Positions 24,928 through 38,975 of a stretch of 64,000 bases of DNA are shown piece after piece. The DNA is from Variovorax sp. OV329 (lineage in GTDB: Bacteria > Pseudomonadota > Gammaproteobacteria > Burkholderiales > Burkholderiaceae_C), in NCBI RefSeq assembly GCF_900114785.1, contig NZ_FOUG01000011.1, positions 124,001 through 188,000 of the forward strand, in the 5' to 3' direction. Position 1 is the first letter of the stretch. Each line of letters opens with the position of its first letter. Both the position numbers and the translations under genes were made by a program. The notes beneath the pieces were generated by a model. The model was not told the DNA's origin. It ran no database searches and was given only the letters and a program-made list of their open reading frames with translations.

Positions 24928-27161
24928 GCGGGCGGGCCGACAACCCAGCCCTGTTCGACTGGTCGCTGGTGCGTGGCTCGCAAAGGCTGCGCATCGAGGG
25001 GCCGCTTTCTAGGGTGCCTTCGCGCCGGCGTCTTCGCGAGCTGCCGTTGGCACGGCTCAATGCTGCGCTGCGCCAGTGGTTGGACGATCCGGGGGATCCG
25101 GCATCGAAGACGCCCACGCTTGCTGTGCATTTGGGACGGCGCCAACTCACTTTCCTGCGCACCGGCGAAGGTTGTGGCGTGCTGGTCGACAGCTCGCGCC
25201 AACAACGCAGGCTGGAGGAATCGGCACGGCGCGCACGCCAACTGGAAGAGGGCATCGATGCGTTGCCCGAGGCCTTCGTGCTGTACGACGACGAAGACCG
25301 CCTGCTGATCGCCAACCCGCGCTATGCCCAGCTGTACCCGACCATCGCCGACCTGGTGCGCCCGGGCGTGAGCTTTGGGCAGATCGCCGCCGCGGCGGTG
25401 GAGCGCGGCCAGTTCCTCTTCGATGAGCCGCAGGAAGCCTGGCTGCGCCGGCGCATCGACTTCCACCGGCAGGGCGTAGGCTTCTTCGAGCAGCGGCTGG
25501 CCGACGGGCGCTGGATTCAGCTGAGTGAACGACGCACCCGCTCGGGCGGCATCGCGAGCATCCGGGCAGACATCACCCTGCTGCGCGAGCGCGAAGCCGC
25601 GCTGCAGGAAGCCAAGCTGTCGGCGGAGCAGACCTCGCGTTCGATGTCGCGCTTCCTGGCGGTGTTTAGCCACGAGGTGCGCAACGGCCTGAACGGGCTG
25701 GTGGGTGCCGCGCAGATCCTGGCACTGGACGCGCGCACCAGCGGCCAGCGCGACCAGGCCGAGCTGCTCTTCGAGTCCAGCCGCCGTCTGACGCGCGTGC
25801 TTTCGGACTTGCTGGACTACCTCAAGAACGAGGCTGCCGGCGTGGGCATCCACGCGCAGCCGATGGCGCCGGACCGCATCCTGGAAACCGCCTTCGCCGA
25901 GTTCGAGGTGTTAACGGCCGAGCGCGGCCTGCGGTTGGCGCTGCGGCTGGGCGCCGGCCTGCCCGCCCAGGTGATGGGCGACGCCGGGCGCATCCAGCAG
26001 GTGATGGCCAACCTGACCAGCAACGCCATCAAGTACTCGCGCAGCGGCACCATCACGCTAGCGCTGGACGTGGTGGACGGCAAGCTGCTGCGCTATTCGG
26101 TGAGCGACGAGGGCATGGGCATCGACGCGCAGGACCTGAAGGGCTTGTTCGAGTTCTTCTCCCGCGCCTCGCCGGACAACCCGCACAGCACCGGGCTGGG
26201 CCTGGCCATCTCGCGGCAGATCGTGCTGGCCATGCAGGGCCACATCGGCGTGCAGAGCACCCTGGGCAGAGGCAGCCGCTTCTGGTTCGACCTTCCGCTG
26301 CCCGCGCTCGCGGCGGCCGGGGACGCAGCGGCGCCAGCGCTAGCCGAAGGGGATGACGCATTGGTGCCCGCCATCTCCGAGCGCGCCTTCGCCGTCGGTG
26401 TGCTGGACGACGATGAGCTCAGCCGCAGCATCGCGGCGCATTTCGTCCAGCGCCTGGGCCACGCCGCGGTGCCCTGCCGCGACGGCGCCGATGCGCTTCG
26501 GCTTGCGCGCGAAGGCCGGCTCGATGCGCTGCTGCTGGACCTGATGATGCCCGGCGAGAACGGCGTCGACATCGCCAGGCGCATCCGCGCGCAGGCCGAG
26601 CCGGGCTGTGCCCGCCTGGCCATCGTGGTGGTCACCGGCAACGTGCTGCCCGACAGCCTTTCGGCCTGCCAGGCGGCCGGGGCCGACGCGGTGGTGCAAA
26701 AGCCGCTGTTCATCGGCTCGCTCGACCAGGTGCTGCGCATGGCGGTTGCGGCGCGCGAGTCCGGCGCGCTCCCTGCCACGGCGCACGTGCAGGTGCACGA
26801 CGAAGCGGTGCAGGCGCAGGAAGACGCAGGCCCGGCTTTGCAGCAACTGCGGCGCGACATCGGCGAGCAGCACTTCCGGGTGGGGGCGAGCGCAGCCCTT
26901 GCGCTTTTCGAGTCGCTGCAGTCGGCCCTGGCCGGCGCAGACAGCGACGCCCTGCCGACGCTGCTGCACCGGGCCCAGGGCACCGCGCCGCAACTGGGCT
27001 TCGTGGCGCTGGGCCAGGCCGCCAGGCGCCTGGCGCAGGCCCGCGAGGCCGATGCGCAGCCCGAGCTCGCGCAGGCTGCCCGGCAGCTGGCGCAACTGCT
27101 GGCGGCCGCCCGCACGCAGTTGCGCGCCCACCTCGCCGCAGGCGGCACCGCGCCGCGCTGA
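24924..27161 (+). CDS. soluble hybrid histidine kinase (PAS-HisKA-HATPase-REC-Hpt-like)
   Basis: A 745-residue kinase without membrane spans, so it senses a cytosolic signal. After a unique 95-residue N-terminus come a PAS fold (about 108-225, LPEAFVLYDDEDRLLIANPRYAQLYP), the phospho-acceptor H-box with His250 in FSHEVRNGLNG, and the ATPase N-box NLTSNAIKYS and G-boxes SDEGMGID and GLGLAIS. A receiver domain follows (Asp539 in LLLDLMMPGENG, Lys593). The tail has an Hpt-like helix bundle with His682 in LHRAQGTAPQLG, where the usual lysine after the His is missing. This is a phosphorelay layout with the OmpR-type partner upstream. The stimulus may be the substrate of the downstream operon. Confidence 0.92.
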   Translation: MSGRADNPALFDWSLVRGSQRLRIEGPLSRVPSRRRLRELPLARLNAALRQWLDDPGDPASKTPTLAVHLGRRQLTFLRTGEGCGVLVDSSRQQRRLEESARRARQLEEGIDALPEAFVLYDDEDRLLIANPRYAQLYPTIADLVRPGVSFGQIAAAAVERGQFLFDEPQEAWLRRRIDFHRQGVGFFEQRLADGRWIQLSERRTRSGGIASIRADITLLREREAALQEAKLSAEQTSRSMSRFLAVFSHEVRNGLNGLVGAAQILALDARTSGQRDQAELLFESSRRLTRVLSDLLDYLKNEAAGVGIHAQPMAPDRILETAFAEFEVLTAERGLRLALRLGAGLPAQVMGDAGRIQQVMANLTSNAIKYSRSGTITLALDVVDGKLLRYSVSDEGMGIDAQDLKGLFEFFSRASPDNPHSTGLGLAISRQIVLAMQGHIGVQSTLGRGSRFWFDLPLPALAAAGDAAAPALAEGDDALVPAISERAFAVGVLDDDELSRSIAAHFVQRLGHAAVPCRDGADALRLAREGRLDALLLDLMMPGENGVDIARRIRAQAEPGCARLAIVVVTGNVLPDSLSACQAAGADAVVQKPLFIGSLDQVLRMAVAARESGALPATAHVQVHDEAVQAQEDAGPALQQLRRDIGEQHFRVGASAALALFESLQSALAGADSDALPTLLHRAQGTAPQLGFVALGQAARRLAQAREADAQPELAQAARQLAQLLAAARTQLRAHLAAGGTAPR

Positions 27162-27296
27162 AAGCCCCTGGCGGGCCGGCAGCGGCGGGGCAGGGTTCCC
27201 ACCGGTCGCCAGACACATCCCAGACACATCCTGGACAAGGGCATGACAGTCCGCCCGCGCACAGTCCTTCCCATCCAACACGCACCGAGGCCTTCA

Positions 27297-28370
27297 ATGA
27301 CCCACGTTCCTCTTCTTCGTCCGAGCGCATCCCGCCGCGATTTCCTCAAGCTTGCCGCCGGCACGGGCGCCGGCCTGGCCGGTGCCACGCTGCCGCTCAC
27401 GGGCCTGGCGCAAGGGCAGGGCGAACTGGTCGTGGCCAACTGGGGCGGCGATTGGAACACCAACATCATGAAGGCGCTGGAAACGCCGGCCTTCGAGAGC
27501 AAGGGCATCACCGTGCGCCGCGACCTGGCCTCGGCGCCGGCACGCAAGACCAAGCTGCTGGCCGAGCGCAACCTGCCGCGCGGCACCGTGGACATCGCGC
27601 ACTTCACCGATGCCGATGCCTTCGAGCTGCAGATGCAGGGCGCGCTGGAAGAGATCGACTACGCGCGCATCCCAAATGCCGCGCACCTGCTGCCAGGCAT
27701 GCGCAACCCCTTCTTCGTGCCCTGGGTCTACAGCGGCGTGGTGCTCATCTACAACCCCAACAAGGTCAAGACGCCGCCCACTTCCTTCGCCGATCTCCTG
27801 CGCCCCGAGTACGCCGGCCGCGTGGGCCTGATCGACCAGATCTACTTCAACTACCTGTACGCCTACTCGCTGGTGGCAGGCGGCACCCTCAAGGACATCT
27901 CGCCGGCCTTCCCCAAGCTGCTGGAGCTGAAGAAGGCGGTGCAGCCGCGCATCTATCCCTCGCACCAGCAGCTGGCGGCGGCGATGGCGGCCGACGAGGT
28001 ATGGATCTCCGCCAACTACAACGCCCGCGCCGCCCAGTGGCAGGCCGAGGGCCTGCCGGTGCGCGGCAGCTACCCGGCCGAAGGCGCCATCGCGATCCAG
28101 TTCGGCGTGGTGATTCCCAAGCGCGCGCGCAACAAGGACCTGGCCTACCGCTACATCAACGAGATGCTGGCGCCCGCGGCCACCCGCACGCTGTCCGAGC
28201 TGACCTACTACGCGCCGGCCACCGACGATGCGGCGCTGTCGGCCGAGATGCAGCAGCGCGTGCAGTTCACCGCCGACCAGCGCAAGCGCCTGCACTACGT
28301 CGACTACGAGTACGCCGCGCGCAACCAGCCTCAGTGGCTGGAATGGTGGAACAAGGAGATCAAGGGGTGA
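27297..28370 (+). CDS. Tat-exported ABC solute-binding protein (PotD/PotF-like)
   Basis: A 357-residue periplasmic binding protein of the spermidine/putrescine (SBP_bac_8 type) class. ATG 27297 is chosen over ATG 27243 because GAGG (27287-27290) precedes it. The N-terminus SRRDFLKLAAG is a perfect twin-arginine signal, so it folds before export. The mature part starts GELVVANWGGDWN, followed by a FVPWVYSGVVLIYNPNKV hinge. It is the first gene of a seven-gene operon and overlaps the permease start by GTGA. The ligand is probably a small nitrogen compound. Confidence 0.9.
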   Translation: MTHVPLLRPSASRRDFLKLAAGTGAGLAGATLPLTGLAQGQGELVVANWGGDWNTNIMKALETPAFESKGITVRRDLASAPARKTKLLAERNLPRGTVDIAHFTDADAFELQMQGALEEIDYARIPNAAHLLPGMRNPFFVPWVYSGVVLIYNPNKVKTPPTSFADLLRPEYAGRVGLIDQIYFNYLYAYSLVAGGTLKDISPAFPKLLELKKAVQPRIYPSHQQLAAAMAADEVWISANYNARAAQWQAEGLPVRGSYPAEGAIAIQFGVVIPKRARNKDLAYRYINEMLAPAATRTLSELTYYAPATDDAALSAEMQQRVQFTADQRKRLHYVDYEYAARNQPQWLEWWNKEIKG

Positions 28371-29287
28371 GCTCCGCCGTCGCCACGCTCGAGGCGGCCG
28401 GGGCGCCGCCGCGCAACCTGCTGCGCCCGGGCGGCTGCGTCACCTTCTGGCTGCTCAGCCCATCGGTGCTGGCGGTACTGGTGCTGCTGGTCGCGCCGCT
28501 GGTGCTGCTGGCCCGCTACAGCCTCAACCGGTTCGTGCCGGGCGAGTTCATGGTGCAGGCCTTCACGCTGGAGAACTACGTCAAGTTCCTGGCCGACCCC
28601 TTCTACCGCGAAGTGCTGGCACGCACCATCTACGTGGGCGTGGTGAGCACGCTGGTGTGCTTGGTGCTGGGCTTCCTGCCGGCCTACCACATCGCGCGCA
28701 CGGCATCGCCGCGCCTGAAGAGCCTGCTGGTGATCGGCGTGATCCTGCCGCTGCTGATGGGCAACGCGGTGCGCGTGGCCGGCTGGATGGTGGTGCTGGG
28801 CGATCGCGGCGTGGCCAACGCCATCCTCATGGGCCTGGGCCTGCGCGACGAGCCGGCCAAGCTGCTCTACACCGAGACCGCGGTGCTGGTCGGCACCATC
28901 TCCGTGCTGCTGCCCTTCATGATCATCACGCTGCAAAGCGTGATTGAGAGCATTCCCGCATCGCTCGAGGAAGCAGCGCTGGGCATGGGCGCGGGCCACT
29001 GGCGCGTGTTCACGCGGGTGCTGCTGCCGCTGGCGATGCCGGGCGTGGTGGTGGGCACGGTGCTGTGCTTCATCCTGGCGATGAACGCATATGCCACGCC
29101 GGTGCTGATCGGCGGACCGAGCTTCCACATGATGGCGCCCAAGGTCTACGAGCAGGTGACCAAGGCCAACAACTGGCCCTTCGGCGCGGCGCTGGCCTTC
29201 GTGCTGATGGCCACCACGCTGGTGCTGACGATGCTGTCGTCCTGGCTCATGAACCGCCGCACGCGGCAGCTGGAGGCCCTCGCATGA
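28367..29287 (+). CDS. ABC importer permease, PotB-like
   Basis: A 306-residue inner-membrane permease starting at GTG 28367, overlapping the previous stop. Six spans are visible, the first at VTFWLLSPSVLAVLVLLVAP. The EAA loop reads SLEEAALGMGAGHWRVFTRVLLPLAMP (about residues 198-224). Partner of the PotC-like permease. Confidence 0.92.
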   Translation: MSSAVATLEAAGAPPRNLLRPGGCVTFWLLSPSVLAVLVLLVAPLVLLARYSLNRFVPGEFMVQAFTLENYVKFLADPFYREVLARTIYVGVVSTLVCLVLGFLPAYHIARTASPRLKSLLVIGVILPLLMGNAVRVAGWMVVLGDRGVANAILMGLGLRDEPAKLLYTETAVLVGTISVLLPFMIITLQSVIESIPASLEEAALGMGAGHWRVFTRVLLPLAMPGVVVGTVLCFILAMNAYATPVLIGGPSFHMMAPKVYEQVTKANNWPFGAALAFVLMATTLVLTMLSSWLMNRRTRQLEALA

Positions 29288-30093
29288 AGGCGCCGACTCT
29301 GCGCGGCATGGCCTACCACGCCACGGTGTGGGGCACCCTGGGCTTCGTGGTGCTGCCACTCGTGGCGGTCATCTGGGTGAGCTTCTTCCAGAACAAGATC
29401 GTGGGCTTTCCGCCCAGCGGCTACACGCTGCGCTGGTATGCCAACGCCTGGTCGCTCTCGGATTTCCGCGAAGGCTTCATCGTGAGCCTGCAGGTGGGCC
29501 TCTGCGCCACGGTCATCGGGCTGGCTGTGGGCGTGCCCGCCGCGCTGGCCATGGCGCGCGCCAACTTCCGCGGCAAGGCCTTCATCAGCACGCTGCTGCT
29601 CTCGCCCATGCTCATCCCGGGCATCGTGGCAGGCAGCGCGGTCTACATCTACTTCATCCAGATCGAGCTGCTGACCGACGTGCAGCTGGCCGCCACGCTG
29701 CCGGGGCTGATCGCGGCGCACAGCGTGCTCACGATCCCGTGGGTGGTGCGGCTGGTGACGGCGTCGCTGCAGTCGGTGAGCGAAGGCGTGGAAGAGGCCG
29801 CCATGAACCTCGGCGCCCGGCCGTGGACGGTGTTCTGGCGCGTGACGCTTCCTCTGGCGCGTCCGGGCCTGGTGGCCGGCGCCCTGTTCAGCTTCATCGT
29901 CTCGTTCACCGACCTGGAGAAGTCGCTGTTCCTGGTCGGCCCGGGCCGCACCACGCTGCAGATCGCCGTCATCAACTACCTCGAATGGAACCTGGACCCG
30001 ACGATCGCCGCCGTGGCCACGGTCCAGATCCTGATCATCGGCCTGGCGCTCGTGGTGTCCGACCGCTACGTGAAGCTCAGCCGCGTCTTCTGA
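29284..30093 (+). CDS. ABC importer permease, PotC-like
   Basis: A 269-residue inner-membrane permease with six spans. The EAA loop is GVEEAAMNLGARPWTVFWRVTLPLARP around residues 174-200. ATGA overlap with the PotB-like gene. Length and loop match the PotC half of polyamine-type importers. Confidence 0.92.
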   Translation: MKAPTLRGMAYHATVWGTLGFVVLPLVAVIWVSFFQNKIVGFPPSGYTLRWYANAWSLSDFREGFIVSLQVGLCATVIGLAVGVPAALAMARANFRGKAFISTLLLSPMLIPGIVAGSAVYIYFIQIELLTDVQLAATLPGLIAAHSVLTIPWVVRLVTASLQSVSEGVEEAAMNLGARPWTVFWRVTLPLARPGLVAGALFSFIVSFTDLEKSLFLVGPGRTTLQIAVINYLEWNLDPTIAAVATVQILIIGLALVVSDRYVKLSRVF

Positions 30094-30102
30094 AGCCCCA
30101 CC

Positions 30103-31170
<1,068 letters not shown>

Positions 31171-31177
31171 CGCGCGC

Positions 31178-33547
31178 ATGCAGCCGCCCATGGACCTCGA
31201 CCCGGACGTGGACGCCGTGCGCGATCCGGCCTGGCTGGTGCAGGCACGCGAGGGGTGGTGCCACACCGACGACCTGCTGCCGCCCGGTTGCCTGCACGCG
31301 GCCTTCGTTCGCTCGCCGCATGCCAGCGCCCTCATCGAGTCGGTGGATGCCGACGTGCACGCGCACGACGGCGTCGTAGCGATCGTCACCGCGGCGGACC
31401 TGCCCCCGGAGTGGCGTCCCATTCCCTGCATCGTGCCGGTGACCAACCGCGACGGCAGCCAGCGGGCCGATCCGCCGCGCACCCTGCTGGCTCGCGAGCG
31501 GGTCCGCCATGAGGGCGAGGCGGTGGCGATGGTGATCGCACGCAGCGCCTTGCAGGCGCGGCGTGCCGCCAGCCGCCTGGCGGTGCGCTATCGCGTGCTG
31601 CCGGCCGTGTCCGATGCGCAGGCGGCCCTCGACGAGCAGGCGCCGCGCGTCTGGCCCGGGATGCCGAGCAACGTGTGCTTCGACTGGGAACTCGGCGATC
31701 GTCTGAAAAGCGACGCCGCCTTCGCCAGCGCGGCGCACGTCGTGCGCCTGAGCCTGCGCAACAACCGCGTGGTCGTCGCGCCGCTGGAAACGCGCAACGC
31801 CATCGCCTGGCACGACAGCCGGCACGGCCGCAGCGTGCTGGTCACGGCCACGCAGGGCGTGCACTGGACGCGCGACGTCATCGCGCGCGACGTTCTGGGC
31901 ATCGACCCGGGCGCGCTGGAAGTCATCACGCCGCAGGTGGGCGGCAGCTTCGGCGCCAAGATCTTCGTCTACCCGGAGCAGGTGCTGGTGCTGGCGGCCG
32001 CCCGCCGGCTGGGCCTGCCGGTGAAGTGGTCGGCCAGCCGCACCGAGGCCTTCCTCACCGACACGCAGGGGCGCGACCATCACACCTGCGCCTCGATGGC
32101 GCTGGACGAAGAAGGCCGCATGCTGGCCGTGAGCGCCGAGACGGTGGCCAACCTGGGCGCGCACCTGTCGAACTACGCGCCCTTCAATGCCACCACCTGC
32201 GGTGCGCCGCTGCTGGGCGGCTGCTACCGCATCGGCTCGGTCTACACTCGCGTGCGCGGCCTGTTCACGCACACGCCGCCGGTCGATTCCTACCGCGGCG
32301 CCGGCCGGCCCGAGGCCAACTACGTGGTCGAGCGCCTCATCGACGAGGCCGCGCGGCAGATCGGCATGGACCGCGCCGAGCTGCGCCGGCGCAACCTCAT
32401 CCGAGCAGAAGACTTTCCCTTCACGACGGCCACCGGCCTGTGCATCGACTCGGGCATGTTCCAGCAGAACATGGCTCAGGCCCTGGAGGTCGCCGACTAC
32501 GCCGGCTTCGAACGGCGCCGCAGCGCCAGCGCCGCGCAAGGACGCCTTCGAGGCATCGGCCTCGCGAACTTCGTCGAGGCCAACGGCGGCATGGCGCTCG
32601 CCCGGCTGATGGAGCCGGGCGGCAAGCCGCGCGAGACCGCGCGCCTGAGCTTCGTGGCAAGCGGCACCCGCGTGCGGCTGGACATCGGCACCCAGGGCAG
32701 CGGGCAGGGCCACGCGCTGGCCTATGCGCGCATCGCCGGCGAGGCGCTGGGCATGCCGGCCGAGTGCATCGACGTGTTCCAGGGCCGCACCGACCGCCTG
32801 GCGCAGGGCACCGGCACGGGCGGATCGAAGTCGATGCTCAGCGGCTCCACCGCCATCCTGCAGGCGGTGGGCCAGGCGCGCGAGAAGGCCCGGCAGTGGG
32901 CGGCGGCGGATTGGGGCGTACCGGCGCCGTCCCTCGAATGGCGCAATGCAGTGCTGTCGGACGCGCGAGGCCGCGCGATGTCGATGGCCGACCTGGCCCG
33001 GCTTGCGGCCGGCCCGGCATTGCATCCCTTCGACCAGGAAAGCACCGTCACCATCCCCACCGGCACCTACGGCAACGGCTGCCATGCGTGCGAGGTGGAG
33101 GTGGACCCGGCCACGGGCGAATGCCGCATCGCGGCCTACGTGGCGGTCAACGACTTCGGCACCATCGTCATGCCGACACTGGCCGAGGCACAGCTGCATG
33201 GCGGCATCGCCCAGGGCATCGGACAGGCCTTGCACGAAGACTGCCGCTTCGACCCCGGCACCGGGCAACTGGAGACGGCCGACTTCGGCCGCTACCACCT
33301 GCCGCAGGCCAGCCGGCTTCCGCGCTTCGACATCCGCTTCAACGGTGCGCGTTGCACCACCAACCCGCTGGGCCTGAAGGGCTGCGGCGAGGCCGGCACC
33401 AGCGCGGCGCCGCCGGCCGTCATCAACGCGCTGCAGCACGCGCTCGATTCTCGAATGCACGCGCAGATGCCCGAGCGGGTGCAGATGCCGGCCACCGCCG
33501 GGCAGCTGTGGCGCCTGCTGCATGCGACTCAGGAGGTGTCGCCATGA
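31178..33547 (+). CDS. molybdenum hydroxylase large subunit (xanthine dehydrogenase/CoxL family)
   Basis: A 789-residue molybdopterin-binding catalytic subunit. The N-terminal aldehyde-oxidase a/b hammerhead domain covers about residues 20-125. The molybdopterin domains follow with GGSFGAK, DSYRGAGRPEANYVVERLID and GTGTGGSKSM. The catalytic glutamate is in KGCGEAGT (about residue 738). The CO-dehydrogenase active-site loop with Cys is absent; the loop SYRGAGRPEA is of the general hydroxylase type. Such enzymes insert water oxygen into an N-heterocycle or aldehyde. Start ATG 31178; the ATG four codons later is also possible. Overlaps the FeS-FAD gene by ATGA. Confidence 0.92.
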   Translation: MQPPMDLDPDVDAVRDPAWLVQAREGWCHTDDLLPPGCLHAAFVRSPHASALIESVDADVHAHDGVVAIVTAADLPPEWRPIPCIVPVTNRDGSQRADPPRTLLARERVRHEGEAVAMVIARSALQARRAASRLAVRYRVLPAVSDAQAALDEQAPRVWPGMPSNVCFDWELGDRLKSDAAFASAAHVVRLSLRNNRVVVAPLETRNAIAWHDSRHGRSVLVTATQGVHWTRDVIARDVLGIDPGALEVITPQVGGSFGAKIFVYPEQVLVLAAARRLGLPVKWSASRTEAFLTDTQGRDHHTCASMALDEEGRMLAVSAETVANLGAHLSNYAPFNATTCGAPLLGGCYRIGSVYTRVRGLFTHTPPVDSYRGAGRPEANYVVERLIDEAARQIGMDRAELRRRNLIRAEDFPFTTATGLCIDSGMFQQNMAQALEVADYAGFERRRSASAAQGRLRGIGLANFVEANGGMALARLMEPGGKPRETARLSFVASGTRVRLDIGTQGSGQGHALAYARIAGEALGMPAECIDVFQGRTDRLAQGTGTGGSKSMLSGSTAILQAVGQAREKARQWAAADWGVPAPSLEWRNAVLSDARGRAMSMADLARLAAGPALHPFDQESTVTIPTGTYGNGCHACEVEVDPATGECRIAAYVAVNDFGTIVMPTLAEAQLHGGIAQGIGQALHEDCRFDPGTGQLETADFGRYHLPQASRLPRFDIRFNGARCTTNPLGLKGCGEAGTSAAPPAVINALQHALDSRMHAQMPERVQMPATAGQLWRLLHATQEVSP

Positions 33548-34886
33548 ACCTGCTCGACCTGTGCCGGCGGGGCGTTCGCGAGGACGAAAGCTGCCCCGGC
33601 TCCTCTGCCGCGTTCTGTTCCGTCAACGGCCGCGCCAGCGCGCCGCCGCCGCGTGCTGGCATGGCGCTCATCGACTGGCTGCGTCAGGCGCACCATGCGC
33701 GCGCCGTGCACCGCGGCTGCGACACCGGGCACTGCGGCAGCTGCGCCGTCATGCTCGATGGCGCGCCGGTGAAGTCCTGCGCGGTGATGGCCGGCGACGT
33801 GCACGGGCAGCAGGTCGTCACGGCCGATGCGCTGGCCGCGCAGGGGTCGATGGCTGCTGGTGCGCTCCTGCGCGAGATGCGAAAGCCCGGCGTCTTCCAG
33901 TGCGGCTACTGTGCGGGCGCCTTCGTGCTGGCCGCCGCCGAGCTGCTGGCGCGCGAGCCCGATCCGAGCGAGAAGCAGGTGCGCGAGGCCTTCGATGGCT
34001 TGTTGTGCCGCTGCACGGGCTACCAGCGCATCGTCGATGCGGTGCTCGATGCAGCCGCCGCGCTGCGCCAGCCGGTGGCGACCGCAACGAACGCCGCGCT
34101 GCAGCATCCCGCCAACCTGGCTGAAGCCCGGGTCGCGTGCGAGGCGCTGCCGGATGCAACCTGGGTGGCAGGTGGCCAGCAGCTCGCACGCGAGGCGCGC
34201 GGTCTGGAGGCCGAAGGCCCGTGGATCAGCCTGCGCCGCGTGGCCGAGCTGCGTGGCATCGAGTTGCGCGATGGGCGGACCCTTGCCATCGGCGCGGCCT
34301 GCACGCACCGGGAGATTGCGCAGGCGCCCCTGGTGGCTGCACACCTGCCCGCCCTGGCCGAACTTGCCGCGGGCATCGGCGATGCGTTCATGCGCAACCG
34401 CGGCACCGTGGGCGGGGCGCTGTTCGACATCGCGCCCGGCAGCAGCTACCCGGGCGCGTGGCTGGCGCTGGGCGCAACCATTGCCACCACGCACCGCGAC
34501 ATCAACATCCAGTCCTGGTGCGACGCACCCGGCAGCCGGCTGGCGCTGGCGCCCGACGAGATCGTGCGTGAAGTGCGCTTCGCACTGCCCGAGCGGGCGC
34601 TGCACCAGACTCATCGGCCGGTGCCGGCACGCATCGGCCTTGTCTCGCTTTTTGCGGCCCGCTACGACGGCCGTTGGCGCGTGGGCATCTGCGGCCAGTC
34701 GCACGTGGCCTACCTCGGCGTGCGTGCGGCGCAGTGGCTCGACGGCACCGACGCGGGCAGTGCACCGCGCTGGGAGCGGGCGCCGTTCACCGACGCGCGC
34801 GCCGATGCCCGTTACCGCGACGCCATCGCCCAGGAACTGCTGCGCCGCATGCGCCGCGAGCTTGACACCCCGACCCCTGAACCGAC

Positions 34887-34890
<4 letters not shown>
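33544..34890 (+). CDS. fused [2Fe-2S] and FAD subunit of molybdenum hydroxylase
   Basis: A 448-residue protein joining what are usually two genes. Residues 20-80 are a plant-type ferredoxin fold with Cys59, 64, 67 and 79; residues 100-165 hold the second cluster (Cys120, 123, 155, 157, in QCGYC and CRC). Residues 180-430 are a CoxM/FAD-binding-5 domain, with WVAGGQQLAREAR near 210 and MRNRGTVGGALFDIAPGSSYPG near 280-305 for FAD. It passes electrons from the molybdenum centre to FAD. Separate CoxS and CoxM, or a full XDH-A chain of small+medium parts, are the usual forms. Overlaps the oxoprolinase gene by ATGA. Confidence 0.9.
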
Positions 34891-38564
<3,674 letters not shown>

Positions 38565-38574
38565 GGATCTTGAT

Positions 38575-38748
38575 GTGAGGAACCGACCGCCGAGGCGACG
38601 CGGGGCATGGCTGCTGGGCGTCGCCCTGATCAACCTGCTCTGGATGGGTTGGTGGGGAGAAGGCTGGAGCCAGCCGATCGACGCGTCCGTCGCCTTGGCG
38701 AGCTTTCTAGCAGCTGCGGTGGCATGGATTGTCGTTTCAGTGGAATAG
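38575..38748 (+). CDS. small membrane protein, 57 residues
   Basis: GTG 38575 has GAGG (38563-38566) eight bases upstream and lies 10 bp after the oxoprolinase stop. The product has a basic start (RNRPPRRRG), a hydrophobic segment LLGVALINLLWMGWW, a short polar turn, and a second one ASFLAAAVAWIVVSV: a two-span hairpin. I do not recognise it. Its place at the end of the importer/hydroxylase operon suggests co-expression. Confidence 0.5.
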   Translation: MRNRPPRRRGAWLLGVALINLLWMGWWGEGWSQPIDASVALASFLAAAVAWIVVSVE

Positions 38749-38975
38749 GTTTACGCAGGCGGGGCACAGTCGCGTTGGCCGGGGAAATCGGAGTGTCGCC
38801 GGTTCGCAGCATCTTGGGCGAGAGTGGGGCGCAGCGGATCCCGCTTCGCACGGCAGCGTATGCGGTGCATGCGAGTGCATTCTCTCTGCCCGCCAAGCGC
38901 ACCGCGAGCCGTTGGGCTCGCGAAGAAAGGATGGGCCAATGCCCGGTGGAAATGCCGGGTCAGGAGTTCATGGAA

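Noticed and set aside
38942..38959. CCCGG...CCGGG hairpin after the small membrane protein as a terminator
   Set aside because: Five-bp stem with no T run on either strand; too weak to call.
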